DNA of 64,000 nucleotides from Adiantum capillus-veneris (GCA_014529385.2 CM043971.1:30151709-30215708); one strand, 5' to 3'. Counted from the stretch's first letter, positions 46,450 to 58,400 are shown. The notes: a model not told the origin generated them from the sequence alone. Numbers and translations are program-made.

Positions 46450-48830
46450 TGTCCCCCTTCCTGATGTAGATTCCATCCTCGGAAGCTATTGAGTTGAAGC
46501 TCGTTCGTCGAAGTGGAAGAGCATTTGAGATGAATATCCTTAGCCTTCTTCAGTCACTGCAAAATCAAACAAGATTGGCACAGTAATTGCATTCTCATAT
46601 AGAATTAAAAAGCATATGCACTTGTAGGCAAACAAGGTGATTGTAACAGAATTTTAAACCATTTGTCAACAATAAACATTAAATTGCAATATAATCAAAT
46701 GCATAAACAAATGTAAAGGTAAAAAATTAAACAAGTCTGGGGTCGTTAATTTAATGGTCGAAAGGTACTAGAGATCGACTATTAATACCATGGGTAAGCT
46801 TCTTAATTTTCTCTGGTCAATTAAGTTGTTTAATCGCGAGAGCCAAGTATTTCATGTTCAAGGGCTGACTAGAGGCTATACCTAGAAGACCTTGTAGTTA
46901 AGCTAAGATAAAAGGAATTTCTCATGAAATCATTGGCTGACTGATTACTTTTTCTTTGACCCCCCAAAGTCTTTTCACAGTGATTCAATTTTGATGTGTG
47001 TGCTTATTTTGTATGCCTTGGGTTTTTTGCTTTTCAAGGAAAAGCGCCCACACTGGGAACCTCTAGGGCTCTAGTACCATAGGCGATACATGTGAGTGAA
47101 GTACCCAATCAAGCTGAGATTTCTCTTCCAGCCTAAGATTTTACATTGTGGCACTTTGATTTTTTGTTTGTTCATTTTCAGCATTTTAATTTTGTAACTT
47201 TGGGGGGTCATATAACACTGTTACCCTCCCCAAGCTCATCACACTAGTAAACTCCCTTTATAATACTTAAGCTAAAGGTCAACAGGGACTAAGCCCACTA
47301 GAAAGCCCTAGTACATTTCACACAATGCTGCCTAAATCGGATTAAGAACCTAAGTAACCATTGATAATTAGGAAGGCATTCCCCATGGTATTAAGAGAGG
47401 ATCTCTAACGTCTAGCTTGGTCAAACTAGCTTAGTCGGACTGCTTGATTTTAAAACCTAGACAAGTGATTTTGACAAAAAATTACATTGAATTTAATGTT
47501 TGATACTAAGCAAATGTGTTGGATATTATGCTACTAATCATAATCAAAGCAGACAATCATAGATGCAAAAAAGATAAGGGGCAATGCTAATGGACAAGAA
47601 ACACCTGTTTGTGTTGATGGTCGTGCTTGATTTGAAGAGTGAGTCGAGATAAAGATTCCATGAAGGTTCAAATCCTAACAACAGCAACACGTTCCTGTAC
47701 ACACTAAGAAACACAAAGAATACCTCTAGGAGGCACATCAGTGGGAAAAAAGAACTTTGCTAATCACTCAACTCTAAAACAAAAACACTCCTATCGTACT
47801 AATCCTACCTACCCTCCATCAAGTGATGAGGATCAAAGGTGTTTGATGACATAGGTCTTTGTTTCAGTGTACCGGATGTGAATGTGTAGGTCTGGGTCAA
47901 TGTGCATACTTGTTTGCTAATTGCTCTTGCTCTTTATTATTTTGTTTTTTGTGAGTATAAGGCTTTATATATACATTCCCGAAGATTGGGAGATTGAGAG
48001 GTCAGGGAGGAAGGTTGAGAGATTGTTCCAGTTGGTAATAGGTGGGGATTTTTGCCAGTAGTTTTCTATTACCTTAGGTGCCTCGTCCAAGAAATCTACG
48101 TTTTGGCACCCAGATTTGATCATTTCCTTGATAGTAGCCTTGGGCTGCCAATAGTCGTTTAGGAATCCATCGCAACATTTTCTTACTTTTCTTGGAGCGA
48201 GTGGTACATTACTTACAAGGATTTTGTTTTTTAGCACTAGCTCCCGGGGGCTTCACTCTATATACAAAACGAGACGCCACCTGCGAGCGGATAACATTGG
48301 TAAAACCCCTATATACGACTCATATTAGGGAATATGACCCCCCTTTATACGCTTATACGACAATCAATGAAAAAAACTATCATACCCCTATCTTATATAT
48401 AAAATGTAGGTCTCACATGATCTAATTGAGTAAAACTAGTCAAGGAGTGTGTAGCATAGTGACTAACAATGTTCTAAGGAACCACTTCTATTGATAACTA
48501 GATGTACCCTCAATGTGTCTTAGTTTGACTTTCAAACTATGTGCTTGATGAGCCTGCACTTTGGGTACTTGTCCAGTTTTGACGCATCTAAATTACTCAA
48601 AAAACACGGTTATAACGTTCTGCTAGGTTCTCCGTGTAAATTTGCATTTATAAAAACTCTTTATAGCTTTCATCCCTCAACATATGAACTATAATCCAAG
48701 AAGAAGCGATTGATACAAAAGAGTGTTAGTTCTTACATGTACCTTTGTAGCTATTGACACATAAGTTTGAGAGTAAACTCTTTTGGGAAGCCAAGATTTT
48801 GAAACACAAATCCTTCCTCTCATTTTTCCT
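46450..48830 (-). other. 3' internal region of non-autonomous element; no gene recognised
   Basis: About 2.4 kb between the coding region and the 3' LTR. One minus-strand frame (48237-47965) reads LAPRKVRKCCDGFLNDYWQP and CQNVDFLDEAPKVIENYW and could be coding, but I recognise no domain. The place where pol should be contains no RT or integrase motif. Confidence 0.5.
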
Positions 48831-48905
48831 TTCCTCACTCCACCCCCCTCAAACTTCCCCCCCCTCGCCCCCCCCCCCCCACCCAAATATGATACCCCCC
48901 TCCCT
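48831..48905 (-). other. G-rich tract on the element's sense strand
   Basis: The plus strand carries C runs of 6, 8, 13 and 6 bases within about 65 bp, so the element's sense strand has four or more long G runs, enough for a G-quadruplex. It sits about 400 bp downstream of the protease end. Confidence 0.8.
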
Positions 48906-49327
48906 TATTTTAAGCCTAGGAGATAAATTATTGGGGCCTGTCCCCAACTTATAAGCTTATGTGACTTGTAAAAAAACCCCCCTTCCCTGCACTTACGTGG
49001 TGCGGTAAGTTTTCCATGGTGAATCCCCCGGGCACTAGCTATGGTCGCTAAAGAAGCTTTAGGGACCCACTTGTAAGTTTTCTTCATTATATTAGGATGA
49101 GTCTTGTCAGAAGCTATATGCATTACTTGTAGCATATTTAAGGGTACGGGCATTTCATCCCCCTCTTGTGTTACCCAGGTCATCCCCCTATTTCCCCAAG
49201 TGTTTATGGTTGCTGCTAGGTGGACCCAATCCACATTGCCTGACTCAGTCATCCCAGGTAAAACATCCATATAAGGAGAATCTCCCCCAACATCAGTGTC
49301 CGCTTTACACGTGTAACAATACTGCAA
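48905..49327 (-). pseudogene. In-frame continuation after protease, unassigned
   Basis: Separated from the protease frame only by a TAA (49328-49330), in the same phase. It contains YCYTCKADTDVGGDSPYMDV, WVHLAATINTW and ASARGIHHGKL. No domain recognised. In an autonomous relative RT would start here, but no RT motif is seen. Confidence 0.4.
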
Positions 49328-49780
49328 TTAGACCGAGTGAATTGTGGTGTCAGATCTATGATCAATTATAAACCTGTTTCCTAGGGGATGTGCTCGACCT
49401 GTCACAAGATCCACTCGAATGACAGAATCTTGGAACTGCAAGTAGACATGGTTTTTAGACCAGTCATGCACCATTTTTGCTTCCCTCATGAAAGGACGTC
49501 CTAAGATCATCTCCGATGCCATAGTGTGTTTAGAGAAATCCATAACAATGAAGGTAAATTGTATTTTATGTCCAAAGAACTTGATCTTGAGATCTTCTAG
49601 CATCCCAATAGGTTTAACAATAGACCCATTGGCCATCTTCACTACTATGGTTGTGGTCGCAAGGTGAGGTCTTCCCATAGTCTCCCATCAATTTTTAGTC
49701 ACGATGCTAACCCCAATGCCACCATCAAGGATTCCCTTCACAGTTAATCCCTTGGTAGTGATTGGTATGGTCGCATTGGA
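49328..49780 (-). pseudogene. Aspartic protease of non-autonomous element
   Basis: Reads KGILDGGIGVSIVTK at about 49735-49695 (D-G-G-x in place of D-S-G-A), then a TAA at 49688-49690, then in the same frame TTIVVKMANGSIVKPIGML, FTFIVMDF and SEMILGRPFMREA, the 'ILGRPFL..A' end of gypsy proteases. The hydrophobic pattern is well kept, and the active-site change and stop mark it as dead. Confidence 0.75.
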
Positions 49781-50689
49781 CTCATCACCCTCAAAGTATT
49801 GTCCCAACTTGTTAACAAGTATTTCTATAACAAGGTTCTCATCTAGGTTGGGTTGTGGATCTAAGTGTTCCTCCTCTATTGGCATCTCCCCAGCTCCATC
49901 CATCTGTGCAAATTGTGGTAGCCCAAACATCAGTTCTCCATCGAGGAAGGCTCGAAGAGCTGAGACTAGCTCGGGGTGTTTATATAGTTTGGACATGATG
50001 GTGGTTCTAACTTCTAAAGACATGAAATCCATCAATTTGGCAATGTTTAACGACACCTTTTGGCATTGAGTCCCTTGACGTGGGGAAAATGGGATCTCCA
50101 TTTCTTCGATAGGATCAGGTAGTCCCTCTGTAAACATTCTTTCCATCAAGAAGTGAGTACGCCCACTTTCCCATGACTTTGAGTCACTTTCTTCTTGGAT
50201 GACACTAGGTATGTCCAAGGGTCCATGGACTTGGTGAGGTTGTTGCAGCGTAGGGAACACGGTGTCTGTAATCTGGATCTTCCTAGGTGCTGGTTCTAGA
50301 TCCCTTTGGGTATCTTCTACCAAACTCCTTAATTGCTTGACTCGCTCAATCTCCTCTGTAGGGTTTGGGTAAGTTCCTATCTTCTTTTTGGATCCTGGCC
50401 ATTGTGGCTCATGAAGATCTTCCTTGTTGGTTTCTATGTTAGTGGTTGTTTTGGTCTCCATGGTTTCACCTGAATCAGAATCTTCTTCAGCGTCGTTCAT
50501 ATATACGGGGTCGTCACCAGTCCCTATGTTGGTCTTTGAACTTGGGTCTGACTTCGCTGCTTTTTGCGATCTCTTTCTTCGTGTTTTCTTCTTTTTCTGA
50601 GATTGGGCAATTGATGCCGTGTCTCTTTCCTCAAGAATATAATTTTGTTTTTGGAGCATCGATCGTGTGAGTACATTTACTAGTACCAC
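49781..50689 (-). pseudogene. Gag-protease linker of non-autonomous element
   Basis: A long open frame continuous with the protease. It opens with a basic cluster (KKKKTRRKRSQKAAK) that could serve in nucleic-acid binding or nuclear targeting, then a charged, low-complexity stretch rich in E, D and P, and a helix-rich segment (LNIAKLMDFMSLEVRTTIMS) before the protease. No named domain. It overlaps the end of the knuckle frame by 10 bp in another phase, which implies a frameshift at about 50680. Confidence 0.55.
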
Positions 50690-52327
50690 GGGTGTACTTG
50701 GTGATGGCTCTCGGTAACTTCAATCAAGTTTAATGGCGTGATCTTCGGTGCACTTGGATTATTTGGACATTGAGCAATCAAATGATCTATGCCACATCGA
50801 TTACACATGAGTATCGGCATTGTAGACGTGCTCGCTTGATTGGTTTGCATTAGTGTGGCATTCTTTTGTAGCCTAATAGGACACTCGGCTACACGATGTG
50901 GACCTCCACACTCATAGCATTGAAGAGGTGGTCTCTTAGCAGTGTAATTGATATTTTGGCCTCTTGTTGCAAGAGCAGCTACTTGATATACAGGTTTGAC
51001 TTGTCCCCAATAGTCCTCCATGTAGTATTGTGGACTTTCTTCAAGCACATCCATCCCATAGGCGATATTAGGATCTATATCTTCCTCACAGCCTTCCAAA
51101 CAAGAAATAGATGACTCACAACCCACTTGATTTACAGAAGTGATTCTCGGATGTGGTGGTTGCGGTCCTAGCACTGGAGGTGGTAAGGGTGTTGTTTGAA
51201 CAACATTTTGGGCCCTAGGGACCATGTGTTGTGCTGTTTGTTCAAGAGGTGGGGCCGGCATCAATGCAGGCACTCGAGGTGTGTCTGTCCATGCTAAGGT
51301 TGGTCTATTGGCCATTGCGCACTTAAATACTATGCAATCCTTAGCTTGATGACCATCCCACATACATTGCAATTCCCATTGAATTTTACTCTAAAAGTAG
51401 GGCATTCACTGGTGCTATGCGGTCCATAGCATATTGAGCACCATTGTTGCTCCCTTCTTGGATACATATGATTGTTTTGCGGAGCACGATTGTCTCTAAG
51501 ACTCTCTTGAATAGCCTTGGTGAGATCTGCTAAAGTCATCTCAGATATCTTTGGCTCCTTAGCAATAGGCTTTAAGGTCATTGGCTGATGCCTCGATGCT
51601 TGTGAGCTAATAGATTCAGGCTCAACAAACACTCTTTCTCCTTGAATCATTAAATTATCCTTCAATTGGATCGCATTGGTGGTGAATGCTTCCCAAGTGG
51701 TGATACCTCTAATGACTAGGCCATTGTAGATATCCTCATGTCGTAATCCCCTAATGAATCTATCAAGCAATTGGTTATTGTTGAAGCGCTCATTTGGATT
51801 ACAACGAGAATTCAAATGCTTCAAGCGACTTATAAAGTGTCTCACCGACTCTCCTTCCTCTCGTTGGGCTTTCTGGAGTTGAGAGGCTACACCCCAAAGT
51901 ACTCCCTCTCGTATGTATTCTTTCAAGAACAGTCTCCTAAGAGTAGGATAAATCGTTTTTTCTTCCACCCATAGGTTCTATACCAATCCCCAGCCTTTCC
52001 ACTTAAGGTTAAGCTTAAAGCATTGCTCTTATGTAGGTCATTGTGTTCTCCTAGAGAATCGCATATTTGTTCAAACACTTCGATATGCTTTCTCACATCC
52101 CCGTCTCCACTAAATTTTTGTGTGAGCTTGGCTATTTGTACCGCCTTACTTCTAGGCTCTCTATCAGGCGCGTTACGCATATTCTCAGTAATAGATTGAC
52201 CTATAGCTTGAGCAAATGTTGCCAAGTCACCTAAGTGAGCAGGCACCGTGGGTGAAGACTCTCCAGAGACTACATGTGGAGTAGCTATTGGCATTGGGCT
52301 TGGCGCATAGGAGCCCTTGGGTTCCAC
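50680..52327 (-). pseudogene. Gag with four zinc knuckles
   Basis: Starts around 52327 with the capsid core: KLTQKFSGDGDVRKHIEVFE, then SLTLSGKAGDWYRT, the retrotransposon gag motif ('F.G..D...HI..F......'; 'L...A..W'). After a shift at about 51950 it continues LRRLFLKEYIREGVLWGV, QREEGESVRHFISRLKHL and LLDRFIRGL. Four knuckles follow: CSICYGPHSTSEC, one of CX2CX4HX4C form broken by a frameshift (CNVCG / WDGHQAKDC), CYECGGPHRVAEC and CNRCGIDHLIAQC. Three have only three residues before the histidine (CX2CX3HX4C). Two frameshifts (about 51950 and 51340) break the gene. Confidence 0.8.
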
Positions 52328-53784
52328 GTTTGGTATGATGTTGTGCCATGTGGTGGTTCATAGTTCATATGGGTAGCCCTAGGTATAGCAGACGTTGGAT
52401 GTGACATGCTAATGCTAGCCGGTATAGTCCCATGGAAATAAGAACTTGTGTATTGTGGTTGTGGAGCATAGGTAGTTGAAACAATGGGAGGGGTAGGGAC
52501 TACATGAGTGTGATGACCCATAGGTGCATACAATTGGTACACACTTGTAGGTAATGTTGCAGGCATTGAGCTACCATGTAGTGGTGCTTTACTAACAAAT
52601 GAGGTCCATGGTGTGTTTCTCGGCATGCCCATCATTGGGGTAGGCATGGTAGCCGTGGTGTCATCAAGGGAAAGATGAGCTAGACTTGGAAAGGTGAAGC
52701 TATCACTTGTGGGCTCAGATTGCACTGAGAACACTGGAGAAACAACATATGGGGGATCCATTGGACTTACCGAGGGAGTCTCCATTTACGATAAGGTCGG
52801 TTGTTTAGCCTTCCTTGTATCCAATAATCTCATGAGACCCGTTGAAGGCATGTTGATCCCCTTGTTCTGTCTCTCTAACTCAATGACCCTATGGATGACC
52901 TCACAAACTCTTTGTTGTTGATCCTCCACACTAGTAGTACCCATTGTGGATTGTAGGACATCTAACCAACCCACGTGATAGGTGTGACCTATGTATAGGT
53001 CGGTCAGAGTCTCTGTTTGTAATTCGTACTCCCAGTTCTTATTTAAGAACACTCCATCTAGAATTGAGGTGCTAGGGGTGTCCTTTGAGCTAGATGCAAT
53101 GTTGCTTTCTAGGGGTTGGCCCTTAGCGGTTGCTAAATCAGAAGCACTTGATTGCTCTCTTAGCAAGGATATTGACATAGGAGCTTTCGCTTTTAACTCT
53201 CTTCGTTGCTCCGCCTTACGTAAGCTCTCGACTTCCTTTTCCCTCGCTGCAAGGATATATCGCTCAACCTCTTGCACTTCGGCAAGTCTTCTACCATCGG
53301 GTAATATGACCTCAAAGGGAAATAACTCTGAAGAGTCAGGAGGTGCAGTGAATGAAGTATTCACGTGCACATTAGCTAACGGTATAGGGTCTACGTTTGT
53401 CACGAATGGAGAATTTACTTCCGCACCCCCCTCATTTACATCATTAGCTCCATGTTCGGAGCGAGTGGCTCTACTAAAGGTTTCCTTCAGGCGGCTAAGC
53501 ACACTCGGCCCGGACCGAGGACCCATGGCATGCATGTCTTGGCTCGAGCTATCGGGATTAGGCATTGGGAAACCCTCCATGACGTCGTAGTCAAAGGAAG
53601 AGTCACTAGCCGCTATGTTCGGGTCTTGGTTTGTAGTGCCTTGGGTCCCCGTCGAGGGTCCAAAACCTAAAGTAGGTGGATATTGAGAACTCGCGTAAAT
53701 CGAAATTCTCTCTAGTTGCTCTGTCTCTAGCACCCGACCAGAGCGCAGATGCATGTGCCTTTGGCACCCTACATACGTCGGCAA
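52285..53784 (-). pseudogene. Long pre-gag ORF of non-autonomous element
   Basis: About 500 codons in one frame with a single TAA (52786-52788). It begins MPTYVGCQRHMHLRSGRVLE and carries a coiled-coil-like stretch (EVQEVERYILAAREKEVESL, then RKAEQRRELKAK). The second half is a proline, serine, threonine and tyrosine-rich linker. It runs straight into gag, with a frame change at about 52300. Extra ORFs ahead of gag are known in large Tat/Ogre-type elements. Whether this one is homologous cannot be told by eye. Confidence 0.55.
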
Positions 53785-54416
53785 ATAACCTCAAAGGTTA
53801 ACCGCTTACCTTTTTTAAGCGTCCGTTTTCACTCGTGTTTTTTACGTTTTTAATGTTTTTTTTAAAATTAAAGTGTGTGATAGCTCAAAATGAGTGTATC
53901 ACTTAGAGGGTCATTGTGTGCCATCTGAAGTTCCGCTGGTCCTCAAAAAATCGATTTTTAGCTATGTGTGAAGCTAAAATTCGTTTTTTTTTAAAGGCGA
54001 CTGAGGCGTAAGCCTGAGCGTGAGCTTGGGCTTGGGTCTGGGCTTGGGTTTGGGAGATATTCCCGATCCCGGTCCTACCTTTTTTTTTTTTTTTAAAGGA
54101 TAAGGTCGCCGCGGCCTGCGCGAGAGTACACACACACTCTATCTACCTACTTCTAATTAATACACCTATTGTTACACACTAACACACTCTATTAGCTCTC
54201 TTAGATCTACTTCCTACTTACTGTACACAGAAAACTAACTACCTTAATACACAGAGAATAAACACAACACCTTTAAAAACTCCATTAACAAAAAAACCAC
54301 ACAGTATAACACCAAATCCCTCTTCTCAACACACACACACTCCTACTTACCTTTCCTACAATAGAAATTGCACCACGGAGAAGCACAAAGTGCTACTCGA
54401 GCTTAATGTATGGCAG

Positions 54417-54434
54417 TCCCCGGCAGCGGCGCCA
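54417..54434 (-). other. Primer binding site of the TGGCGCCG type
   Basis: The minus strand reads TGGCGCCGCTGCCGGGGA starting four bases after the LTR end. This is the PBS class used by plant Tat/Athila-side gypsy elements. It fixes the element's orientation. Confidence 0.9.
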
Positions 54435-54438
54435 AAAA

Positions 54439-54681
54439 TGTGCGTTTATGTCGCACGTGTCAATGCAAGGAACTTGCCGATACACCGTGTGCGAGCCACA
54501 AATGGCTCCAAGCACACAACAAGCCTAAACTAGTAAGCTCAAAGAAGGCGATGGTGTGTCACTCACCGCTCTACGCTTGCTTCGTGGAGGATTCCTCGCC
54601 GCGAAGAAGAAGGAGCCGCCACTTTTCCGCGCTCAACCACTTCACCGCCGCTGTGCCGTCGTCGCAATGCTCGATCGCACA

Positions 54682-54713
<32 letters not shown>

Positions 54714-55031
54714 AGGAGATGAAGAAGAAGAAGATGGAGATGGAGCAAGAGCACTCTTCTATTGCACAAATGAGAGAATGAGTGAATCTTAGGTTTAGTT
54801 GACTTTTATATGAGCTTACCCCATTCACACTTGGGCGCCCATGCTTAGCCAACTAATCCCTTGAATGTTCCAGTTAGAGTGCGCCTCTCATCGGCAATCA
54901 CTCTTACCCTTTTCCTATTGGACCGACAAGCCCGATACCTGACTCTACCAAATAAGTAATACAATGTCCACCGTAGGTTACAAAGTCCGTCTCGTAGGTG
55001 ATAGGGTGTCCGTGAGTCGCGAGGGTTAACA
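54439..55031 (-). repeat. 5' LTR of non-autonomous gypsy element (593 bp)
   Basis: Pairs with 45885-46449. Contains a short CA run (about 54695-54711) and the about 30-bp segment missing from the other LTR. Confidence 0.93.
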
Positions 55032-56270
55032 TTTATCCATCCTACTAACTACAAACTACTAACACTAACCACCACTAACATACTAACACAAAATAGCCAT
55101 TGACCTAACCATAAAAGACACGTCACCTCAAGCCTACATGTGCATAGTAACTCTTTCCCTCCCTCTCTCTCCTCCCTTAAAACTCTACTTTTACTTTATC
55201 TACCATCAATAATGCTCTTTTTTAGCCCACATCCATGACTTAAGCAGACAAAGAAGACCCGCAATGTTTTGATATTAAAAAAAAAATCATAATCCTGATT
55301 TGTTAGCTTGTAAATTAGGATTTTCAATAATCTTAAATGAGAGGTCTCTAACCTATAAATAGACCCCTCTCCTTCTTGTAAATCATCCCTAATATCTCAC
55401 ATAGCACCCAAACACTCTATGCGTAAGGAGAGACTTAGGCGTCACAACCACTTTGTGAGCTTCACTTTTGGTGTGAGAGAAGCTTTCAAGCTACACATTG
55501 CAAGTGAGATAGTGTGAGTTCAAAATGTCAAAACCACTATTGAATATGTTCCTCCATCGTCAATAAATTGAGGTTCGGTGCATCAAAGGTGTGATTCGAC
55601 ATTTAAATCTTCATCCTTCCACTTGTGCAATAAGTTTGGTGAATTCAAGGTGACTTGTGTATTTTAAGTTTCTATCATATGCTTGTTTGAGAAAGTTTTT
55701 TAGTGTGTTTTCATTGCCAATTTTGTGTCCATTGTATGGGGTATTGTGGTGAGAGGTCTCCCACACCCTAAGACAATATGCGTGTGTTGGCAATGTTTAG
55801 CATTTACTAATCATTGAGTTAGTTTTGTACAAGCTCTATGATAGTATCATTAACGAACCATCTCCATTTGCAAGTCACAAACAAGGTATTACGCAACTTG
55901 CATTCCTCTCTTTCTTCCTTTTGCTCTAACTCTCTCTTGCGCCATTTGGTGTGTATCTTTGTGTGAGATTGCTTGTGCGCGTTTTGTTGCACCTCCTCTT
56001 GGTTGTGACAAAATCTCTTTTGCGTCTTAGATCGCATCTCATAACTAGGTGGTACCCCTATTCTGTTTGGTTTTGTTTGTGATTTTGTTGTTGTGTTGTG
56101 CTTGTGGCTGCCCCAACCCCAATTGAGCAGCACGGGAGCCTTGAGGGGTGTTTAGAGGTCGACTCTCTTGTTGCCCGCCCCGGACCCGCCTCAATTTTGG
56201 TACCCCAATTGAGGAGGGCTTGTGTATGTTGTTGTGAATACTCATCCTTTAGAGTAATCAAGTAGCGTGC
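55032..56270 (+). repeat. 5' LTR of Tat-like element, part 2, and leader
   Basis: From 55037 on it matches 63586-64000 (to about 55463), continuing the LTR interrupted at 45884. The LTR end lies beyond, where no comparison is possible because the window stops. The remainder to 56270 is leader, and I cannot point to a convincing PBS. Confidence 0.8.
55353..55362 (+). promoter_or_regulatory. LTR TATA box
   Basis: CTATAAATAG, conserved in both LTR copies (the other is at 63890-63899). The likely promoter of the Tat-like element. Confidence 0.7.
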
Positions 56271-56723
56271 ATGAATCACAAAAAATTGTATGATCCGTTT
56301 GTTCCCATTGCAAGGCAAAATGTGCATATCATTGTGAGCACAAAATTACAATTTCAACGAGTAATTCATAGATTTTTGGGGCCTGTTAGGTTGGCAAAGA
56401 TAAACTCTTCAGTAAATCCTTTTATTTTGCCTCTCATTAGGTACGACCTTAGTTTGAACGTCTGTATTTTGGTTTTGTTTTCAGCATTAGGTCATGCATA
56501 GACCATGGATAATGGCCCAGGAATAGAGGTTTTCCCCTTCCGTTTCACTCCACATATTAGAATAAATGTTGCAATTAGTAGAAAGATCCATTTTCAACAA
56601 CATATGGTGTTCATGTTTGGTGCCCAAAGAGTAGGAGAAATTCTTGCATCACCAAAACCTGTCATCCTGCCTCTTGTTGACTATCATAGGTCATTTGATG
56701 TGCATATTTTTATTTTGTTGTAG
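56271..56723 (+). pseudogene. Leader ORF with two ~78-residue repeats, unassigned
   Basis: One frame of 151 codons interrupted only by a TAG at 56499-56501. The two halves resemble each other: NVHIIVSTKLQFQRVIHRF...NPFILPLIRYDLS against NVAISRKIHFQQHMVFMFG...KPVILPLVDYHRS. Shared features are a beta-strand-like start, K+.FQ, and P.ILPL..Y..S. No known domain. It precedes gag by about 90 bp. Confidence 0.5.
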
Positions 56724-56809
56724 AATAGATTGTAGTTTAGAAAACATTATTGTGTAAATCTTTTTAAGAAAGAGAAACAAAAACGTGTTGTCACTTTGAA
56801 ATTGATTCA

Positions 56810-57600
56810 ATGGAGGCCCAACGCCAAATGTCTGGATATCCTCTTTTTTTTTGAGAGCCTGACGAGGATGGCAAGGATGCCGAGCTATTTCTAGCAAATT
56901 TCAAAATGGCTTGCCGCATAAAAAGAGTGATAGGAGATGAGGGACGCTTAGAAATATTTGAGGTAGATTTGAGGAAAGATGCTAGCACTTGGTTTGACTC
57001 TCTATCTTAGGAGGTTAAGGAAAAATATAACGAAGTCGTTGATCATTTCAAGAGATACTTCTTTGACCCCCAAAACACTCAAAAGTTATGGCAAGATATC
57101 GTTTCTCACAAATAAAAAAACTAAGATGACTACTAAATGTATAAACAAGAGTTTCTATGTCTTTAGGCTGTATGGGTGAGAAATGTTGCGAACCTGGTGA
57201 TGGTGAAGAGTTCCTAAAGAAGGAGAGGTTCATAGCCATTCTCTTTTCCACACTCAAAATAAAAGTTGAGGTGGGTGCACCTGCTACCTTTGATGCAACT
57301 GAAACTAGGGCTGTTGAGAAGTATAGGAAACTCAAGTGTCTAAGAGGAGAGGTTCCAATAGAGGGTCCTAGACCTAAGGGAAAATTGTAAGCATCAACAT
57401 CTAAAGAGATTCTTGAGGTAACAACAGAGGTAATTGAAAAGTTAAATGAATCCTTAAGTAGCTTGTCAATTCACCTTGCACAAGCTATAGGTCCCAAGGG
57501 ACAAACAAAGAAAGCAGAAGAGCGAGAGCCATGACCTAGGCGACTTTTGCAATGTTGGAATTGGAGAGTCAAGACATGGGATGTGTAATTGTCCTTGAAC
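56810..57600 (+). pseudogene. Gag of Tat-like element
   Basis: Starts at about ATG 56811 (MEAQRQMSGY). The capsid core reads ELFLANFKMACRIK, LRKDASTWFDSLS and YNEVVDHFKRYFFDPQN, as in gypsy gag. Stops and shifts at 57010, 57115 and later. A degraded zinc knuckle is at about 57545-57595: the cysteines CN.G and the GESRHGMCNC run are partly kept. Between them, 57157-57390 is an open frame with EEFLKKERF and RPKGKL. Confidence 0.65.
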
Positions 57601-58093
57601 CCGTGGGGAGCCAGGGAGACCTAACTTGAATTACACAGTGATGAATGAAGGTGAAGAAACTAGCCAAGAACCACGGCTTTTGCAAAGACCAAATGGGGCA
57701 AGACCACCTCCACGAGGAGTGGAAGGAGTTCCACCTTTGCCAAACACAAATGTGCATCTGGTAGAGGTTACAAATTCAAAAGAGGTTGACATGGAAGCAA
57801 ATGACATTTAGCATGGCCGAGGAAAAGGTAAGGAGAAAGAAGGAGTTACATCACAAAGTGACCATGGATGAGAAAAGAAGGCGAAGGAGACCAAAGAAGC
57901 TAAGAGGACTCCTCTTGGACATGATATGGCTCCATACAACTTGTTGGAAGACATGAGAGGTAAGGGTCCTGATATCTCGTGGCCTAAGTTTTTGCATTAT
58001 GTCCACAAGTTAGGAGGGATTTAACAAAGGCAGTTAGCACTAGGAGAAAGGTAAAAGAGAGTGTGCCTATTGTAAAAAATTGCACGAGTTGAA

Positions 58094-58400
58094 ATGAATG
58101 AGGATATTACACATGTGCTAGATTGTTACATCAAAGGAACATTGGTTAGGAAAGGTCTAGTGGATGGGGGTGCACAAATTTACATAATGAGAGAGGGACT
58201 CGTGCAAAGACTAGGCATGCACATCCATGAGACGCCTGAATCAAAGTCAAGATGGCAAACAATAGCAAGGCTAGGTGTGTAGGCATTTGTAAAAATATTT
58301 TTGTGGATGCCTTTTGCATTAAGAAGGTGGATTTTTATGTTACGTCAACCAAGGGAAGTGGCTATCCATTTATCCTAGGAAGACCATGGCTAATGAAAAT
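58094..58400 (+). pseudogene. Protease of Tat-like element
   Basis: Contains RKGLVDGGAQIYIM (D-G-G-A for D-S-G-A). After a frame change at about 58270 it reads GYPFILGRPWLMKM, the usual protease end. Upstream, 57600-58090, is proline- and charge-rich gag/protease linker with stops. Confidence 0.7.

Larger units (their letters stand above)
45885..55031 (-). mobile_element. Non-autonomous Ty3/gypsy element, gag-protease only (9147 bp)
   Basis: Bounded by LTRs 54439-55031 (5' in its own orientation) and 45885-46449 (3'), each opening TGTTAACCCT on the minus strand and closing ...GCGCACA or ...ACGCACA. A PBS of the type TGGCGCCG.TGCCGGGGA follows the 5' LTR. Gag with four zinc knuckles and a protease occupy 53784 to about 49328. 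No RT, RNase H or integrase is readable in 46450-49300. The flanking 5-mers TTTAC (45880-45884) and TTTAT (55032-55036) are the target duplication with one change. Mobility would depend on enzymes supplied by a related element. Confidence 0.9.

Noticed and set aside
53452-53670. Plus-strand frames within 49-54 kb
   Set aside because: Shadows of the minus-strand gag and pre-gag genes of the inserted element.
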